This document shows, in pieces, positions 63,754 through 64,000 of a stretch of DNA of 64,000 nucleotides. The notes under the pieces were generated by a model. It searched no databases, was not told the origin of the DNA, and was given only the letters and a program-made list of their open reading frames with translations. Source of the DNA: Hyphomonadaceae bacterium (lineage in GTDB: Bacteria; Pseudomonadota; Alphaproteobacteria; Caulobacterales; Hyphomonadaceae); NCBI GenBank assembly GCA_024743315.1, contig JANSWU010000003.1, positions 434,001 to 498,000 of the forward strand, given 5' to 3'. The first letter of the stretch is position 1. Each line of letters starts with the position of its first letter. The position numbers and the translations under genes are program-made.

Positions 63754-63782
63754 GCGGGGCCGGCGCTAATGCGCCGCCCCGC
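63754..63782. terminator. Bidirectional hairpin between the decarboxylase and an M14 gene
   Basis: GCGGGG (63754-63759) plus CGGCGC (63761-63766) pairs with GCGCCG (63771-63776) plus CCCCGC (63777-63782), a 12-pair stem with one bulged C and a TAAT loop. It lies 39 bases after the decarboxylase stop and covers the stop codon of the convergent gene. There is no T run on either side, so termination strength is uncertain. Confidence 0.5.
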
Positions 63783-64000
63783 TCTCACCATAGTCGCCGC
63801 GCGGGGCATCGATGAGGCCAGAGAAGAAGATCGCATTCATCAACAGTTTTTCGGTTCCGGGATAAGTTCCACGGAAGACCGGATTATCGGCCATCAGGAT
63901 GATCGCACCCGCGCCCATGCGCTCTGCAATCACAGACGGCGTGCCCGCAATTTCTTCCTGGCGACGCTCGGACGCATAGCCCGTCAGAAGTGGGTCATCT
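63766..64000 (-). CDS. C-terminal end of an M14 carboxypeptidase-like protein (partial)
   Basis: Seventy-seven codons and a TAG stop (63768-63766) are visible on the minus strand; the gene continues beyond the window. The sequence includes PLLTGYASERRQEEIAGTPS, MGAGAIILMADNPVFRGTYP and LLMNAIFFSGLIDAPRG. These match the C-terminal domain often found after M14 zinc carboxypeptidase domains (PVFRGT followed by a LLMNAIFF-like helix). The catalytic domain is outside the window. Confidence 0.6.
   Translation of the reverse strand, partial: DDPLLTGYASERRQEEIAGTPSVIAERMGAGAIILMADNPVFRGTYPGTEKLLMNAIFFSGLIDAPRGDYGESGAAH

Noticed and set aside
1-64000. CRISPR arrays, insertion sequences, prophage or integrative-element ends
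   Set aside because: I found no regularly spaced repeats, transposase or integrase motifs, or tRNA-end duplication. The gene content is chromosomal housekeeping.

Overview
The window reads as a chromosomal segment of an alphaproteobacterium, most likely a marine or stalked/budding member of the Hyphomonadaceae/Maricaulales/Caulobacterales type. This is inferred from gene order and protein features, not from a database search. The clues are an RNase E with a long acidic insert in its S1 domain and a C-terminal GWW motif, the rne-amiC-PBP1A-prfB block, a Caulobacter/Hyphomonas-like M23 peptidase-bactofilin pair, a suf cluster with an extra NifS-type desulfurase, an UrcA-family protein, a TonB-dependent receptor beside an S9 peptidase, and a moderately GC-rich composition. 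Almost all of it is housekeeping and envelope DNA. I see no phage, integrase, insertion sequence, CRISPR array or secretion island.

Layout. 1-816: end of xseA. 897-2528: acyl-CoA synthetase. 2550-9468: a peptide-use region with an S9 peptidase, a divergent TonB-dependent receptor and a secreted trypsin-like protease. 9480-15337 (minus): a tripartite RND efflux operon behind tRNA-Phe. 15411-17099 (minus): a PLP lyase of the sphingosine-1-phosphate lyase type and an UrcA-like protein. 17286-22658 (plus): radA-cvpA-purF-SDR and an unusual NRAMP relative. 22668-30847 (minus): M16 peptidase, der, a BamB-like lipoprotein, a YfgM-like protein, panB and NnrU. 31008-31505: a small secreted protein. 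31559-42763 (mostly minus): the suf/isc Fe-S assembly genes, split by two blocks of unrelated genes. 42817-47455: envelope and peptidoglycan-related genes (alpha/beta hydrolase, DOMON-like, DUF1343/NamZ-like) and tyrS. 47457-53332: an AsmA/YhdP-like giant, Bcp peroxiredoxin, M23 peptidase and bactofilin. 53385-58504 (minus): prfB with a programmed frameshift, PBP1A and AmiC. 58633-62090: a small secreted barrel protein and rne. 62272-63715: a leader ORF and ornithine/lysine decarboxylase. 63766-64000 (minus): the end of an M14 carboxypeptidase-like gene.

How the parts fit. Peptidoglycan synthesis and remodelling recurs (PBP1A, AmiC, M23+bactofilin, NamZ-like), alongside envelope biogenesis (BamB-like, AsmA/YhdP-like, RND pump) and Fe-S assembly (SufBCDS, SufT, SufA, NifS-like). 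The observations most worth a second look are: a 17-bp inverted repeat, TTATTG-N5-CAATAA, that recurs in front of three small exported or membrane proteins, one a 48-residue ORF; a DUF1343/NamZ homologue with Gln at what I believe is the catalytic Glu, and no signal peptide; an NRAMP relative with GPGT/VPYN in place of the metal-binding DPGN/MPH; a 49-codon leader ORF ending in a hairpin before the decarboxylase; and the dispersed suf operon.
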